Below are positions 33,392 to 42,496 of a stretch of DNA of 64,000 bases, piece by piece; within the stretch, counting starts at the first letter, position 1, and the number at the start of each line of letters is the position of its first letter. This DNA comes from Panacagrimonas sp963975245 (GTDB lineage Bacteria; Pseudomonadota; Gammaproteobacteria; Nevskiales; Nevskiaceae). Below the pieces are notes generated by a model. It did not search any database. It saw only the letters and a list, made by a program, of their open reading frames with translations, and had not been told where the DNA came from. Location of the stretch: assembly GCA_963975245.1 (NCBI GenBank), contig CAXBFJ010000006.1, positions 124,001 to 188,000 of the forward strand, read 5' to 3'. The position numbers and the translations under genes are program-made.

Positions 33392-35206
33392 GTGTACGCG
33401 CAGTTCTTCAAGCTCCGAGAGATGCCGTTTTCGATCACGCCTGACCCGGCGTATCTGTACCTGTCTGCGCGGCACCAGGAGGCACTTGGTCATCTGCTTT
33501 ACGGAACTGGCCAGTACGGCGGGTTCGTGCAGCTCACCGGGGAAGTGGGAACCGGCAAGACCACTGTCGTGCGGACACTGCTGGAGCAGAACCTCGACGA
33601 CGTCGAGGTCGCCATGATCCACAACCCGCGCCAGAGCGAGCGTGAATTCGTACGTGCCATCTGCGATGAACTGCGGGTGCAATACGTAGATGCTGCAAGC
33701 ATTTCGCTCAAGGATCTGATCGACAGCCTGAATCTTCATCTGTTGCGCAATCACGCGAACGGAAAGCGGACCGTGGTGATTATCGATGAGGCGCAGAATC
33801 TGTCGCCTGGCGTTCTGGAGCAGGTGCGCCTGCTGACGAATCTGGAAACGCACAAGGAAAAATTGCTGCGCATCATGCTCGTCGGCCAGCCCGAGTTGAA
33901 TGAGCTACTGGCGCGCGAAGAGTTGCGGCAACTCGCCAGCCGTATCACCGCACGCTATCACCTGGCACCGCTGGAAGAGGCGGAAACCCGCGAATATGTT
34001 CGTCACCGACTGAGCGTTGCCGGCAATCAGGAAAACCTGTTTCCGGATGACGCCATTGCCGAAGTGCAGCGCTATTCGCGCGGAATTCCCAGGCAGATCA
34101 ACATCCTGTGTGATCGCGCATTGCTCGGTGCCTATACCCGACACGAGCGCCCGATATCGCCGCAGGTGGTGCGTGCCGCTGCTGCTGAAGTCCTCGGGCG
34201 TGGTCATAGTGCGGCGAGCCGAGACCGTCGGGCTGGCGGTTTCGTGGGTTACCTGGACCGCCGCTCAACCGGGCGTCTCCCTCGTATCAGCCTGTCTGTG
34301 GTGGAAACGGTGGTTGTCTCGTTCGCGTTGCTGATCGTCGGTGCTCTGCTTCATCAGACGGCGCAGCAATGGCTGTACCCGCGGGTTGAGTCCTCTGCAG
34401 AGGGCCAGGTCGCACAGCGGGTTTCGGTAAGCGAAGCTCAGAGCAGCGCGGATAAAGCGGTCGGCGCACCCACAGTGCAATCAAAGCCTGCTGCGAAGCA
34501 TCCGACGGAAAAGAAATCCTCGCCTGGCAGAATCTCGCCCCGCATTTCATTGCCGCCGGGGGGGCCTGCGGCAGCGCGGACTGATCCGATTGATCCCAAG
34601 GCAATGGGCCGTGTGTTGGCATCCAAGCTTGAACTTGGAGAGCTGACGCGTGATCTCATTCAGTTGTGGGACGCCAGCATCCGGATTCCTGGTAGTGGTC
34701 CGGTGTGCCGCAAGCTCAAGAAATTCAATCTCGAGTGCTACCGGACCGGCGGTACGCTCAAGGACCTCCGGCAGATGGATCGTCCGGCGATTCTTTCACT
34801 GAAAAACGCGGATGGCGGTACGGTCTATGCGCTGGTGACACAACTCACGGAAGACAGGGCGCGCATCGAGCTGGGTGAGACAGCGTATGAGGTTTCGCTG
34901 AAGGCCCTGTCACGGGCATGGAGTGGCGACATGCTGCTGTTCTGGCGCCTTGAGACCAAGCAGGTCCAGCTGGCCCCGGGGCAGCGTGGCGAACATATTG
35001 TCTGGATGCGTGAGCGTCTCGCACAGATGATGGGGCAGCCTGCTCCGGCGCGCTTTGATGATCGCTACGACGATGATCTCAAGCGTCAGGTTGCTGAATT
35101 CCAGAAGGCGCGGGGTCTGGTAGCTGATGGTGTTGCCGGTATCCGCACGCGAATCGCGCTCTCTGATCCGGCACCTGAAACGCCGACGCTCAGCTATACC
35201 CCATGA
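33392..35206 (+). CDS. gspA: GspA/ExeA-type AAA ATPase with peptidoglycan-binding domain
   Basis: A 604-residue protein starting at GTG 33392 (MYAQFFKLREMPFSITPDP, the ExeA family N-terminus). The AAA domain (about 30-270) has Walker A GEVGTGKT and Walker B VVIIDEAQN. A transmembrane helix lies at about 308-328. A disordered linker follows, then a degenerate C39-peptidase-like domain (about 410-530; CRKLKKFNLECYR without an obvious catalytic His), and a C-terminal peptidoglycan-binding repeat (about 530-595, GEHIVWMRERLA to VADGVAGIRTR). In Aeromonas, ExeA with ExeB uses ATP to place the type II secretin across peptidoglycan. It overlaps gspB by 4 nt. Confidence 0.92.
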   Translation: MYAQFFKLREMPFSITPDPAYLYLSARHQEALGHLLYGTGQYGGFVQLTGEVGTGKTTVVRTLLEQNLDDVEVAMIHNPRQSEREFVRAICDELRVQYVDAASISLKDLIDSLNLHLLRNHANGKRTVVIIDEAQNLSPGVLEQVRLLTNLETHKEKLLRIMLVGQPELNELLAREELRQLASRITARYHLAPLEEAETREYVRHRLSVAGNQENLFPDDAIAEVQRYSRGIPRQINILCDRALLGAYTRHERPISPQVVRAAAAEVLGRGHSAASRDRRAGGFVGYLDRRSTGRLPRISLSVVETVVVSFALLIVGALLHQTAQQWLYPRVESSAEGQVAQRVSVSEAQSSADKAVGAPTVQSKPAAKHPTEKKSSPGRISPRISLPPGGPAAARTDPIDPKAMGRVLASKLELGELTRDLIQLWDASIRIPGSGPVCRKLKKFNLECYRTGGTLKDLRQMDRPAILSLKNADGGTVYALVTQLTEDRARIELGETAYEVSLKALSRAWSGDMLLFWRLETKQVQLAPGQRGEHIVWMRERLAQMMGQPAPARFDDRYDDDLKRQVAEFQKARGLVADGVAGIRTRIALSDPAPETPTLSYTP

Positions 35207-36303
35207 GCTTCATTCTGGACGCGCTGCGCAAAGCGGAACGCGACAAGAATCGCGGCACAACGCCCAGTCTCGAAGATGTGGTGCATATGCCGCCAAGACC
35301 TCTGGAGCCGGTGCGATCAAGCCGGCCATGGGTGATCGTGGTCGGCGTCTTGTCGCTGGTGATCTTCCTGCTGTTATGGAAGCAGTTCGAAAGGTCACCC
35401 GCCGGGTCTGCTCCCCGGGCGGGCGTTGTTGATGCTGATGGTGAGGTGGACATGGCGGAGATGCCTGCGGTCCTTGGTCACGACGAGCATCATGCTGATC
35501 AGGACAGCGCGGGGTTGTCGGGCCGCTCAAGCGGTGAAAGAGGTCAAGCCTGGCAGGGTGACGCTGTGGCGCTTGAGTCCGGTGCGCCGGCGCAGTCGGC
35601 ACAAGGCGAGCCTCCTGCTGACGACCGTGACGATCCCGACGCCGCCATGTTCCGGACGCACCCCGAGCGGGTTGAATATGTCGATGATAGAGAGCTGGCC
35701 CAGCGCGCCGGGCGCACCGAGCACGCCATTCCTGCCCGTGTTGTAGAAGAGCCCGAAGCGCAGGACCATGAGCTGATTCAGGCAGACAGCTTTGATGATC
35801 TGCTTGGAGATTCCGACTCAGCAACGGTGAAGCGTGCCGCCGCGCGCAAGGCGGAAGAGCAATCCGCACCTGCTCAGAAGCCGGCTGTTAAGAAGCCCGC
35901 ACCTAAGACGCCATCAGCCAAGGCACCAGCTCCAGTGGCAGCCGCGCAGCCAGCAGATGAACCCGGATCGGCCTCAGAACAGCGTGCCGTCGAGACACCA
36001 ACGGTGCCTCCGGGGGAAGCATCGCCCATGTCCGCATCTACGCCGATCAGCGAGAGTGATCTGAGCTCTGATCCGCCTGACTTGCGCGCGATGCCCGACG
36101 CCTATCGCAGTGCATTCCCGGAGCTGAACCTGGACGTTCATGTGCACGACGCCGAGCCGGACCGTCGCTGGATCATGATCAATGGTAAGAAAAGCGTAGA
36201 GGGCGCCACCTTGTCCCAGGGGCCCACGGTTGAAGAAATCACCGAAGACGGTGTGATCTACAGATTCCGCGGTGAGCTGGTCAAGGTTCCATTGAATCGC
36301 TGA
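35203..36303 (+). CDS. gspB: type II secretion assembly protein GspB
   Basis: A 366-residue inner-membrane protein. MSFILDALRKAERDKNRG is the hallmark N-terminus of GspB/ExeB, and a transmembrane helix lies at about 46-64. A long Ala/Pro/Glu-rich periplasmic linker (about 70-285) leads to the conserved C-terminal GspB domain (LRAMPDAYRSAFPELNLDVH through FRGELVKVPL). It partners GspA in secretin assembly. The rest of the gsp operon is not in this window. The linker is longer than in E. coli GspB. Confidence 0.92.
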   Translation: MSFILDALRKAERDKNRGTTPSLEDVVHMPPRPLEPVRSSRPWVIVVGVLSLVIFLLLWKQFERSPAGSAPRAGVVDADGEVDMAEMPAVLGHDEHHADQDSAGLSGRSSGERGQAWQGDAVALESGAPAQSAQGEPPADDRDDPDAAMFRTHPERVEYVDDRELAQRAGRTEHAIPARVVEEPEAQDHELIQADSFDDLLGDSDSATVKRAAARKAEEQSAPAQKPAVKKPAPKTPSAKAPAPVAAAQPADEPGSASEQRAVETPTVPPGEASPMSASTPISESDLSSDPPDLRAMPDAYRSAFPELNLDVHVHDAEPDRRWIMINGKKSVEGATLSQGPTVEEITEDGVIYRFRGELVKVPLNR

Positions 36304-36347
36304 GATCGATGTGCGGCAGCAAAAATGGCCATGGCCGCATCGCTAGT

Positions 36348-37208
36348 TCATGGTGTGAGCAGCGGATAGCGAAAAGCCTCGAACACCTTGCTGAAGCGGT
36401 TCTGGATGTATTGAATGGCTTCCGGCGAAAGGTGCTTTTCAAAGTTGCCCGGTTTGACCTGACGAACATGCCTGGACGGATCTTCTGACGAGGGCAGTAC
36501 ATCGTATCGATCGAGCAGGTCGCTCATCAGGGCGTCCGGAATTGAAACGCGGAAGACGTGACCGATCTCCTCAATCCATTCCTGCTTATTGAAGATGATG
36601 TCTTCATAGCGAAAGACATGCAGTTTTTGACTGCCGAGTAGCCCGCTGAGTCGTTGTAGGGAATTGAGAACGGGATTCGCCTTGCCGTCCAGGACATAGC
36701 GGTTAATGTCGACGCTCTGCGCATTTGCCCGGGTTTTCTCGAAGCTGGCAGTCAAGGCACCGCGACCGGGCGCGCCATGGCTTTTTGCCTGCGAGAAATA
36801 TAGCGAAGTCGCAACATCACGCGGGTCACGAACCAGCAGGATCTTGCGCGCATCACGCCGGAACGCATCGGTTTCGAACAATGGATTCGGAGAACGGATG
36901 CCGGCAAATGTGTACCCCGGCTTGCGCCAGATATCGAACACCTCGGCAGGCGCCTTCATGATGGGATAACCCTGCTGGAACAACTGACCGGTCAGTGAAA
37001 GGAAGGGTTTGTCGGCGTGTCGCGCGATATGCTGGAGAATACCTGCCAGCATCGTGCTGCCGCATTTGTGCGGCGAAATGGCAAAAACACTCTCGCCACT
37101 TCCGGGTGCCGGAATCTGTATCTCGATGCTGACGCCTGCAGCGTCGGTGACGCGCTGAATTCTTTTCTCTTCCATGCTTTGCGTTGAAGTCACTTCCATC
37201 AGTTTCAT
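36348..37208 (-). CDS. PAPS-dependent sulfotransferase family protein
   Basis: A 286-residue sulfotransferase-fold protein. SPHKCGSTML near residue 45 is the 5'-phosphosulfate-binding loop, and LLVRDPRDVATSLY near 125 the 3'-phosphate-binding motif. RQVKPGNFEKHL near the C-terminus resembles the late PAPS-binding Rx(K/G)xGxW region. It would transfer sulfate from PAPS to an unidentified hydroxyl or amine acceptor. No PAPS synthesis or glycan gene is adjacent. It is convergent with gspB and separated by 155 bp from the MocR-type gene on the same strand. The substrate cannot be inferred. Confidence 0.85.
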   Translation of the reverse strand: MKLMEVTSTQSMEEKRIQRVTDAAGVSIEIQIPAPGSGESVFAISPHKCGSTMLAGILQHIARHADKPFLSLTGQLFQQGYPIMKAPAEVFDIWRKPGYTFAGIRSPNPLFETDAFRRDARKILLVRDPRDVATSLYFSQAKSHGAPGRGALTASFEKTRANAQSVDINRYVLDGKANPVLNSLQRLSGLLGSQKLHVFRYEDIIFNKQEWIEEIGHVFRVSIPDALMSDLLDRYDVLPSSEDPSRHVRQVKPGNFEKHLSPEAIQYIQNRFSKVFEAFRYPLLTP

Positions 37209-37363
37209 TCAGAATTATTGATTACGGATCTGCGGCCGATGGATCGCAAACCGCTGCGAACCCGTCAAAGCCAGCGCTCGAAGCCAAAGGGCGCAGGCCA
37301 TCACAGGTTCCAGTATCTGTTGTTCGGCAACGCGCTGCAGCATCGTCAAGCTCGCCAGCGTCC

Positions 37364-38851
37364 TCAGCTCCGAACCAGCTTATGGGCCAGCGCGCCGAGT
37401 CGTTCGATGCCGGTTTGCAGTTCAGGGCCCCATGGGTGGCCAAAATTCATCCGCATGCAATTGGAGAAATTCCGGTCGGGTGAAAACATCGGCCCGGGCG
37501 AGATGCCGATGCCTTCTGCTGTGGCCAGCCTGTGCAACTGCAGAACGTCCAGCCGATTCGGCAGGCTCACCCAGGTGAAGTAGCCGCCTTCGGCGCGGGT
37601 TGCGGTCGTACCTTCAGGAAAGAATTCAGTCATTGCGCTCAGCATCGCGTCCTGCTGGCTGGCGAGCCTGCTTCTGAGCTTGCGGAGGTGTTTATCGTAG
37701 CGGCCGCTGCGCTGAAGGTACTGGGCGAGCGCACCCTGCGCAGGAATACTGGTGGCCATGCTGCTCATGCTTTTGAGTCGAGTCAGGCTGCGCCCGTAGC
37801 GATGGCTGGCGACCCACCCAACCCGATAGCCGGGTGCCAGACACTTGGAGAAGCTGCCGCAATGCAGGACCAGATCTGCGGCGTCAAAACTCTTGAAAGA
37901 CCCGGGTGCGCGATCAGAAAAGTACAGCTCCGCGTAGACGTCGTCTTCAATCAGCGGAATATCGCGTTCCGCCAGCATGGATACGATCTCGGAACGAGCC
38001 TCGTCGGGAATGCTTGCGCCCAGCGGATTCTGGAAGTGACTCATGAACCAGCAAGCCGTTACCGGCTGGGTATCGATGATGCGCCTAAGTGCGTCGGGCC
38101 TCACGCCGCGTATCGGGTCAGTCGGCACGAGCACGACATTCAAGCCCAGGCGCTCGATGCATTGCAGTGCCCCATAGAAGGCGGGAGATTCGATAGCTAC
38201 CAGTGAGCCCCTTGGCGCAACCGCCTCCAGACTCAGGCTCAGGGCTTCCATCGCGCCGTTGGTGATGAGGATGTCGTCTGGCATCACGTTCACGCCCTGA
38301 GTGAGATACCGGCGTGAAATTTCCTGGCGCAGCAGGTCGTTTCCGGGAGGCAGGTCGGTCACGGTAGACCACGGATCCATGTGTCTTACGCTGCGTGCCA
38401 GGGCAGTTGCGAGCTCAGGCAGGGGAAACAGAGCAGGGCTGGGAAAGGCCGAACCGAAAGGCAGCAGCTTGCGGGCCCGAGTGGCATCCAGAATATGAAA
38501 AACCAGCTCGGATACATCAACTGACTGAACCTTGGCGTGCTCCTGAGCCTGAGCCATCTGATCCGCGTCGGAGGTCATCCTACGGTGCGATACAAAGTAT
38601 CCGCGTCGTGCGCGGGCCTCGATCAGACCCTGATGTTCCAGTACCGCAAAGGCCTGCATCACGGTGGACTGGCTCACCGCACGTCGGTTGCACACTTCGC
38701 GCAGAGAGGGCAGCCGGTCGCCGGGTTTCAGAACCCCGACACGGATCATCTGCGACAGTTCCTCGGCAACGGTCTCGTAGAGGTTGGCGCTTTGCCGGGC
38801 ACGCTCGGGATTTTTTGCCATGGCCATCTGCTCTGCTGAAACTTGCGCCAA
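37364..38851 (-). CDS. MocR-type GntR regulator with aminotransferase-like domain
   Basis: A 495-residue MocR/PdxR family regulator. The N-terminal GntR winged helix (about 22-88) reads GDRLPSLREVCNRRAVSQST and GLIEARARRGYFV. The C-terminal fold-type I aminotransferase domain (about 130-490) has the PLP lysine in CGSFSKCLAPGYRVGW. Such proteins use PLP or a PLP adduct as effector. There are no pdxST or GABA genes nearby. The gene is divergent from the DUF2970-cytochrome c operon with 65 bp between starts, making that operon its likely target, though this is inferred. It may also control the sulfotransferase downstream. Confidence 0.92.
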   Translation of the reverse strand: MAQVSAEQMAMAKNPERARQSANLYETVAEELSQMIRVGVLKPGDRLPSLREVCNRRAVSQSTVMQAFAVLEHQGLIEARARRGYFVSHRRMTSDADQMAQAQEHAKVQSVDVSELVFHILDATRARKLLPFGSAFPSPALFPLPELATALARSVRHMDPWSTVTDLPPGNDLLRQEISRRYLTQGVNVMPDDILITNGAMEALSLSLEAVAPRGSLVAIESPAFYGALQCIERLGLNVVLVPTDPIRGVRPDALRRIIDTQPVTACWFMSHFQNPLGASIPDEARSEIVSMLAERDIPLIEDDVYAELYFSDRAPGSFKSFDAADLVLHCGSFSKCLAPGYRVGWVASHRYGRSLTRLKSMSSMATSIPAQGALAQYLQRSGRYDKHLRKLRSRLASQQDAMLSAMTEFFPEGTTATRAEGGYFTWVSLPNRLDVLQLHRLATAEGIGISPGPMFSPDRNFSNCMRMNFGHPWGPELQTGIERLGALAHKLVRS

Positions 38852-38916
38852 TCTGTATCTGCCAGAAGAACGGCCCTGAAACTAAGATGGGCTGGTACTT
38901 GGAAGGAATTGGTATT

Positions 38917-39156
38917 GTGACCCCTCGCTGTGAATCGACCCAAGCCGAGAAGAAGCGTGTCGGCCTGCTTCAGACCTTGTTGAGCGTGCTCAGCGCGTTT
39001 TTCGGCGTCCAGAGTTCGCGTGTTCGACAAAGAGATTTCACCAGCGGATCGCCAAGAATGTTCCTGATCATTGCGGTGGCAATGACACTGGCGCTGGTTC
39101 TCGGCCTGGCGCTGGTGGTGCGGCTGATCATGGCGCAGTCTCAGGTGCTTGGCTGA
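38917..39156 (+). CDS. DUF2970 membrane protein
   Basis: A 79-residue protein with the DUF2970 pattern: VGLLQTLLSVLSAFFGVQSS, then RQRDFTSGSP and a single C-terminal transmembrane helix MTLALVLGLALVVRLIM. The function is unknown; family members often neighbour respiratory oxidase or cytochrome genes. I chose GTG 38917 because GGAAGGA stands 9 bp before it; an ATG at 38887 has no Shine-Dalgarno. It is the first gene of a unit with two c-type cytochromes (2-bp gap to the next). Confidence 0.82.
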   Translation: MTPRCESTQAEKKRVGLLQTLLSVLSAFFGVQSSRVRQRDFTSGSPRMFLIIAVAMTLALVLGLALVVRLIMAQSQVLG

Positions 39157-39158
39157 GC

Positions 39159-39854
39159 ATGCGCACAGCCCTGCAATTACTCGCCATCACCGGCCTAATG
39201 ACGCTGGCAAGCGCCGCTCATTGCGCGCTGCCGCCGGACATGGACAAGCGCACCGCGGCTTGCACGGTCTGTCACGGGGATCAGGGCAGGGCAACGGCAG
39301 ACGGATACTATCCGCGCATTGCTGGCAAGCCTGCCGGCTATCTGCTGGAGCAGCTGCGCAGCTTTCGTGACCGCCGGCGTGTTCACGATCAGATGGCGTC
39401 TCTGCTCGCTTTTCAAACAGACGAATACCTGCGAGACATGGCGGAGTACTTCGCGCAGCTGAAGATTCCCTATCCGTCTCCTAGTTCGAGTCCTAGGGAC
39501 ACACTCAGCCTGCGGCGCGGCGCGATCCTGATCCAGCAGGGCGATGGCGAGCGCGACATTCCTGCATGCATCGCCTGTCACGGCGAAAAATTGACTGGCC
39601 TACAGCCGGCGGTGCCGGGTCTGCTGGGATTGCCATACGACTATCTGGTTGCGCAGATGGGTGCCTGGCGAGAAGGATTGCGGCGGTCGCGTGAGCCGGA
39701 TTGCATGGCGCATATCGCGCGGTCGCTTTCGCGGCAAGACATCGACTCACTTGCGGCATGGCTTAGCGCGCAGGTGGTGCCGGAATCCGCCATGGCGCCC
39801 GAGGGACAGATCAACTCGAATCTGCGATGCGGCAGCCTGGATGTTGAGCCATGA
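39159..39854 (+). CDS. diheme cytochrome c (c4-like)
   Basis: A 231-residue secreted protein with a signal peptide ending SAAHCA and two haem-binding motifs, CTVCH (about residue 29) and CIACH (about 128). Each lies in a small class I cytochrome domain with a downstream Met candidate, as in cytochrome c4. It would be a periplasmic or membrane-attached electron carrier. It overlaps the next gene by 4 nt (ATGA), indicating coordinated synthesis with the triheme protein. Confidence 0.88.
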   Translation: MRTALQLLAITGLMTLASAAHCALPPDMDKRTAACTVCHGDQGRATADGYYPRIAGKPAGYLLEQLRSFRDRRRVHDQMASLLAFQTDEYLRDMAEYFAQLKIPYPSPSSSPRDTLSLRRGAILIQQGDGERDIPACIACHGEKLTGLQPAVPGLLGLPYDYLVAQMGAWREGLRRSREPDCMAHIARSLSRQDIDSLAAWLSAQVVPESAMAPEGQINSNLRCGSLDVEP

Positions 39855-41134
39855 GGCGCCTGTTGTTCGCCCTGATCAGCCTGGTCCTGTTGGCGACAGC
39901 CATGCTGTTCTGGCTGGGACTGAAAGCAGACCGTGCGCCGCATGGTCGCGCGCCGCTTGTTGCGGCGCATCTCACAGACCCGGTGCAACGCGGTGCTTAC
40001 CTGACCGTGATGGGGAACTGCCGCGCCTGCCACACCGCTGCCGGTGGAACCGCTTACGCAGGCGGGCGACGGATTGCGACGCAGTTCGGAGATTTCTATT
40101 CGCCCAACATCACACCCGACAAGACGACTGGCATCGGAAGCTGGACCTCGGATGATTTCTGGCGCGCGATGCATGAGGGGCGCGGCAAGGACGGGGCGTT
40201 TCTGTATCCGGTATTTCCGTTCCCGCATTACACCCGGCTCAGTCGCGCGGATACAGATGCCATATTTGCCTATCTGATGGACCTTCCGGCGCACTCCCTT
40301 GAAAATAAGTCACACCAGATTTCCTTTCCCTTCAACCAGCGCTGGCTGATGCTGATCTGGCGCGCCTTGTACTTCCGGCCCGGCGTCTACGAGATGGATG
40401 CAGCGCAGTCGCCTGAGTGGAATCTAGGTGCTTATTTGGGAACGGGTCTGGCGCACTGTGCTTCTTGCCACAGTCCTCGCAATGCACTGGGTGCTGCGGT
40501 TTCTGATCATCGCAGCGGAGGTGGTGTGGCGCTCGGTTGGTATGCGCCGGCTCTGGATGCGGATCGCGAAGCAGGTGTCGCAAGCTGGTCGGAGCCAGAG
40601 ATTATTGAGTTCCTGCAGTCAGGCCGGACGTCGCATGCCGCTGCACTGGGACCGATGGCCGAAGTTGTATTTGAAAGTACCCAGCACTGGTCGACGAGCG
40701 ATCTGCAAGCACTGGCGAAGTATTTGCAATCCATGCCGGACCAACCCGCTATGGCGCCACAGAGAAGATGGACGGCAGACCTTGATGTCAGGGAGCAGCG
40801 CATGTTCGCCGGAAGCGAGATTTACGCGGAGCACTGTGCCGGGTGTCATGGTGACGCGGGCGTCGATCCAAACGGTGACATCCTCGCTTTGGACGGTAAC
40901 CGCGCCGTCACCATGGCCTCAAGCATCAACCCTATCCGCACCGTGCTTTACGGCGGCTACGGCCCCGGAACCCGTGGAAATCCGCAGCCCTACGGCATGC
41001 CGCCATTTCACATGACGCTCAGCGATACCGAGATCGCGGATGTCCTGAGCTTTGTGCGGGGCAGCTGGAATAATCAGGCCGGCCCGGTCAGCGAGCATGA
41101 GGTTCGCCGGCAGCGGACGGGGCCACTGTGGTGA
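39851..41134 (+). CDS. triheme cytochrome c
   Basis: A 427-residue cytochrome with an N-terminal membrane anchor or signal (about 4-24) and three haem motifs: CRACH (about 57), CASCH (about 206) and CAGCH (about 331). The spacing and segments such as FYSPNITPDKTTGIGSW and MPPFHMTLSD match the triheme cytochrome subunits of membrane alcohol, aldehyde and sugar dehydrogenases (AdhB/gluconate dehydrogenase type). No dehydrogenase or molybdopterin subunit is encoded nearby, so its electron donor is unknown. With the c4-like protein it gives a five-haem chain. Confidence 0.9.
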   Translation: MRRLLFALISLVLLATAMLFWLGLKADRAPHGRAPLVAAHLTDPVQRGAYLTVMGNCRACHTAAGGTAYAGGRRIATQFGDFYSPNITPDKTTGIGSWTSDDFWRAMHEGRGKDGAFLYPVFPFPHYTRLSRADTDAIFAYLMDLPAHSLENKSHQISFPFNQRWLMLIWRALYFRPGVYEMDAAQSPEWNLGAYLGTGLAHCASCHSPRNALGAAVSDHRSGGGVALGWYAPALDADREAGVASWSEPEIIEFLQSGRTSHAAALGPMAEVVFESTQHWSTSDLQALAKYLQSMPDQPAMAPQRRWTADLDVREQRMFAGSEIYAEHCAGCHGDAGVDPNGDILALDGNRAVTMASSINPIRTVLYGGYGPGTRGNPQPYGMPPFHMTLSDTEIADVLSFVRGSWNNQAGPVSEHEVRRQRTGPLW

Positions 41135-41177
41135 GCGCGTTGCGGTCTGTGCGCCGTGGTGTGTCAGCGTCTGGCGC

Positions 41178-41945
41178 TTACTGCGCTGAAGTCGATGAAA
41201 GCTGCGCTTCGAGCACTGCCCTGACACTGCTCATGCCCTGCTCGATGCTTTCTTCGATCTCGTCGTGAATGCCGCCACTGCCGATACCGGCCGCCCAGTT
41301 CACCGATACGGCTAGGCAGGCATAGGGTAAGCCTGCTTCGGCGGCGAGTGCGGCCTCGGGCATGCCGGTCATGCCGACCATGTCGCAGCCGTCTCTCCTC
41401 ATACGCTCGATCTCGGCAGGTGTTTCCAGCCGTGGGCCCTGGGTGATGCCAATAATGCCGCTGCCCACAATCATGACTTGTGCGGCTTCGGCTGCCACGT
41501 AAAGACGCTTGCGCAGGTCCGGGTCATAGGGGTGCGTGAATTCCACGTGATGTACTTCATCGCCTGCCAGCGCGCTGCCGTCAGCGTAGGTATGTTCGCG
41601 GCCCCAGGTGTAGTCGATCAGGTCTATCGGAACTGCCACTGTGCCCGGAGCAAACCATTCCGCGATGCCACCGACCGCAGCGATGGAAATGATCTGCGTT
41701 GCGCCTGCCTGCTTTAGCGCGTGGATGTTCGCCCGGTAGTTGATCTTGTGCGGCGGAATCTTGTGGCCTTCACCATGCCGCGCCAAGAACAATGCCGGGC
41801 AAGCATTGAGAGCGCCCGTGATCACTGGCGCAGAAGCGGGTCCGTACGGAGTATCAAATTGCTGCTGGGAAATTGTTTCCAGTCCCGGCCATTGATTCAT
41901 GCCGGTGCCACCGATGACAGCAACGAGTCCGGGTTTCTCTTTCAT
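41178..41945 (-). CDS. S-methyl-5'-thioinosine/adenosine phosphorylase-type enzyme
   Basis: A 255-residue purine nucleoside phosphorylase of the MTAP/MTIP family. VIGGTGMNQWPGLE is the phosphate-binding N-terminus, FLARHGEGHKIPPHKINYRAN the family signature, and GITQGPRLETPAEI with VGMTGMPEAALA the substrate site. In Pseudomonas the homologue next to nagZ (PA3004) was described as a methylthioinosine phosphorylase, and the same neighbourhood suggests that activity here; methylthioadenosine cannot be excluded. It is the last gene of the nagZ-hpt-phosphorylase operon, overlapping hpt by 4 nt, so its hypoxanthine product could feed Hpt directly. Confidence 0.88.
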   Translation of the reverse strand: MKEKPGLVAVIGGTGMNQWPGLETISQQQFDTPYGPASAPVITGALNACPALFLARHGEGHKIPPHKINYRANIHALKQAGATQIISIAAVGGIAEWFAPGTVAVPIDLIDYTWGREHTYADGSALAGDEVHHVEFTHPYDPDLRKRLYVAAEAAQVMIVGSGIIGITQGPRLETPAEIERMRRDGCDMVGMTGMPEAALAAEAGLPYACLAVSVNWAAGIGSGGIHDEIEESIEQGMSSVRAVLEAQLSSTSAQ

Positions 41946-42496
41946 TCTGGATTCACCGCGTAGATAGCGGGCAATTGCCGCCAGTATTCCTTGTAGTCCA
42001 TACCACAGCCAAACACGTAGTAATCATCGACACTGACCCCGATGTATTCGGCGTGCGCACCTTCGGCGCGGCGCTCGTGCTTTTTCTCTGCCAGCACCGC
42101 GACCTTGAGGCTCAGTGGAGAAAAATCCTCGAGGGCTTTTCGAATGGCAACCAGCGTGTGGCCTTCATCAAGGATGTCATCCACAACCAGGACATGGCGA
42201 TCCGCAATGTTCTGGCCATCGGGCTGGCGCTTCCAGACCAGACCGCGACCCTGCGTGCCACTGCGGTAGCGCGTGGCGTGGAGATAATCCTGCTCGAACC
42301 CGAAATCGAGTCGGCGTGTGAGCTCGGCAGTCGGGAATAGACCGCCGTTCATGACGCAGAGAATGATCGGGTCCAGTTCTGCGTAATCGCTGGTGATCTG
42401 CGCCGCGAGTCGGTCAAATGCGGCGGCGACGGATGCTTCATCTACCAAACACAGGGCAGACTCGCGAACCCGCACCGCGTCGTCTCTGAGGCTCAT
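41942..42496 (-). CDS. hpt: hypoxanthine-guanine phosphoribosyltransferase
   Basis: A 184-residue type I phosphoribosyltransferase that salvages hypoxanthine or guanine to IMP or GMP. The PRPP-binding motif is VLVVDDILDEGHTL, and the N-terminal part has CVMNGGLFPTAELTRRL. The sequence belongs to the version common in Pseudomonas and Xanthomonas next to nagZ. It overlaps both neighbours by 4 nt, so it is translationally coupled to nagZ and to the phosphorylase. Confidence 0.9.
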   Translation of the reverse strand: MSLRDDAVRVRESALCLVDEASVAAAFDRLAAQITSDYAELDPIILCVMNGGLFPTAELTRRLDFGFEQDYLHATRYRSGTQGRGLVWKRQPDGQNIADRHVLVVDDILDEGHTLVAIRKALEDFSPLSLKVAVLAEKKHERRAEGAHAEYIGVSVDDYYVFGCGMDYKEYWRQLPAIYAVNPE

